NCBI GenBank assembly: GCA_031254715.1
Contig: JAIRTY010000806.1
Location: 1-6,186 of the forward strand
DNA: 6,186 nucleotides
Source of the DNA: Nocardiopsaceae bacterium
Lineage (GTDB): Bacteria > Actinomycetota > Actinomycetes > Streptosporangiales > Streptosporangiaceae
Direction: 5' to 3'
Shown piece after piece: positions 5,799 through 6,186 of this stretch (position 1 is its first letter; every line of letters starts with the position of its first letter). The notes beneath the pieces are model-generated. The model saw only the letters and a program-made list of their open reading frames with translations. It was not told the origin of the DNA and searched no databases. A program made the translations under genes and the position numbers.

Positions 5799-5848
5799 GC
5801 GGCGGGGTCTGACAGTGTGCCGTCGCTGCCCGCGTCGGCCGGGCGGCA

Positions 5849-6118
5849 TCAGTACCAGTCGTCCATGATGTGGGTGCTCATCCCCAGCAGGCCGCCGACG
5901 ACGGCGAGCCCGGCACCCACCCAGAACAGCCACCACAGCGGCCCGGCTACCAGGGCGATCCCGCCGGCGAGGAACCCGGCCATGATGATGGAGACCGCGA
6001 CCCACGACACGCCGCGGCCGTGGAACGTCTCCGGGCCGCTGTCCGCGGCCGCCGGGTGCGTACCGGGCGCCGCCTCCGGCCGGCCCGCCACAGCTCCCGG
6101 ACTGACCTGGTCCGCCAT
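5849..6118 (-). CDS. Small two-helix membrane protein related to the HGxxPAAW family
   Basis: An 89-residue protein. The N-terminal 30 or so residues are polar and Ala/Pro-rich, likely cytoplasmic. They lead into FHGRGVSWVAVSIIMAGFLAGGIA (32-55), the first hydrophobic segment, and LWWLFWVGAGLAVVGGLLG (61-79), the second, ending with a short polar tail, MDDWY. The His-Gly pair (33-34) followed five residues later by Trp39 at the start of the helix, together with the WWLFWVG motif, matches the actinobacterial small membrane family called HGxxPAAW, whose function is unknown. Here the HGxxPAAW core is shortened and changed to HGRGVSW. ATG at 6118 is supported by a Shine-Dalgarno, GGGAGGAG on the minus strand, with GGAGG about 11 nt from the start. 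It is upstream of and on the same strand as the ycaQ-like gene with a 63-nt gap, so weak co-transcription is possible. Bases 6119-6186 contain only this leader. Confidence 0.8.
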   Translation of the reverse strand: MADQVSPGAVAGRPEAAPGTHPAAADSGPETFHGRGVSWVAVSIIMAGFLAGGIALVAGPLWWLFWVGAGLAVVGGLLGMSTHIMDDWY

Positions 6119-6186
6119 AGCTCGCTGCTCCTCCCGGGTATCGCGGCCCCCGTCCTGCCGGGGTGACGCGGTCCCGCCGCAACGGC

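Overview
The window is about 70% G+C with strong G/C third-position bias, actinobacterial-type promoters and typical actinobacterial gene families. It looks like chromosomal DNA of a filamentous or related high-GC actinomycete (Streptomycetales/Streptosporangiales-like); the exact taxon cannot be fixed from the sequence alone. There is no sign of phage, transposon, CRISPR, tRNA or rRNA.

Layout. Positions 1-1774 (+) hold the 3' part of lpqB, the lipoprotein that normally follows mtrA-mtrB; its signal peptide lies upstream of the window. Positions 1775-2195 contain no credible protein gene. Instead there is a good sigma-70-type promoter (CTGACA-N17-TAGCGT, 1857-1885). From its predicted start site runs a heavily structured RNA of about 274 nt (1892-2165), whose two ends pair perfectly over 14 bp. 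It lies directly upstream of hpf/raiA (2196-2915, +), the long ribosome hibernation factor. Position, size and architecture make it a strong candidate for an actinobacterial raiA-motif noncoding RNA. The comF gene usually found between lpqB and hpf in this group is missing.

Next come an orphan NarL/LuxR-type response regulator (3118-3834, +) and a stand-alone Uma2/DUF820 putative nuclease (3943-4542, +). Convergent to the latter is a YcaQ-like DNA glycosylase (5785-4562, -) with the QxD active-site motif, possibly made from a leaderless mRNA. Upstream of it on the same strand is a small two-helix membrane protein related to the HGxxPAAW family (6118-5849, -).

The left half is a conserved housekeeping and stress neighbourhood: envelope signalling through LpqB (MtrAB), ribosome hibernation through HPF and its RNA, and a response regulator. 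The right half holds DNA-metabolism and membrane genes with no clear functional link to it. The finding most worth following is the RNA at 1892-2165.
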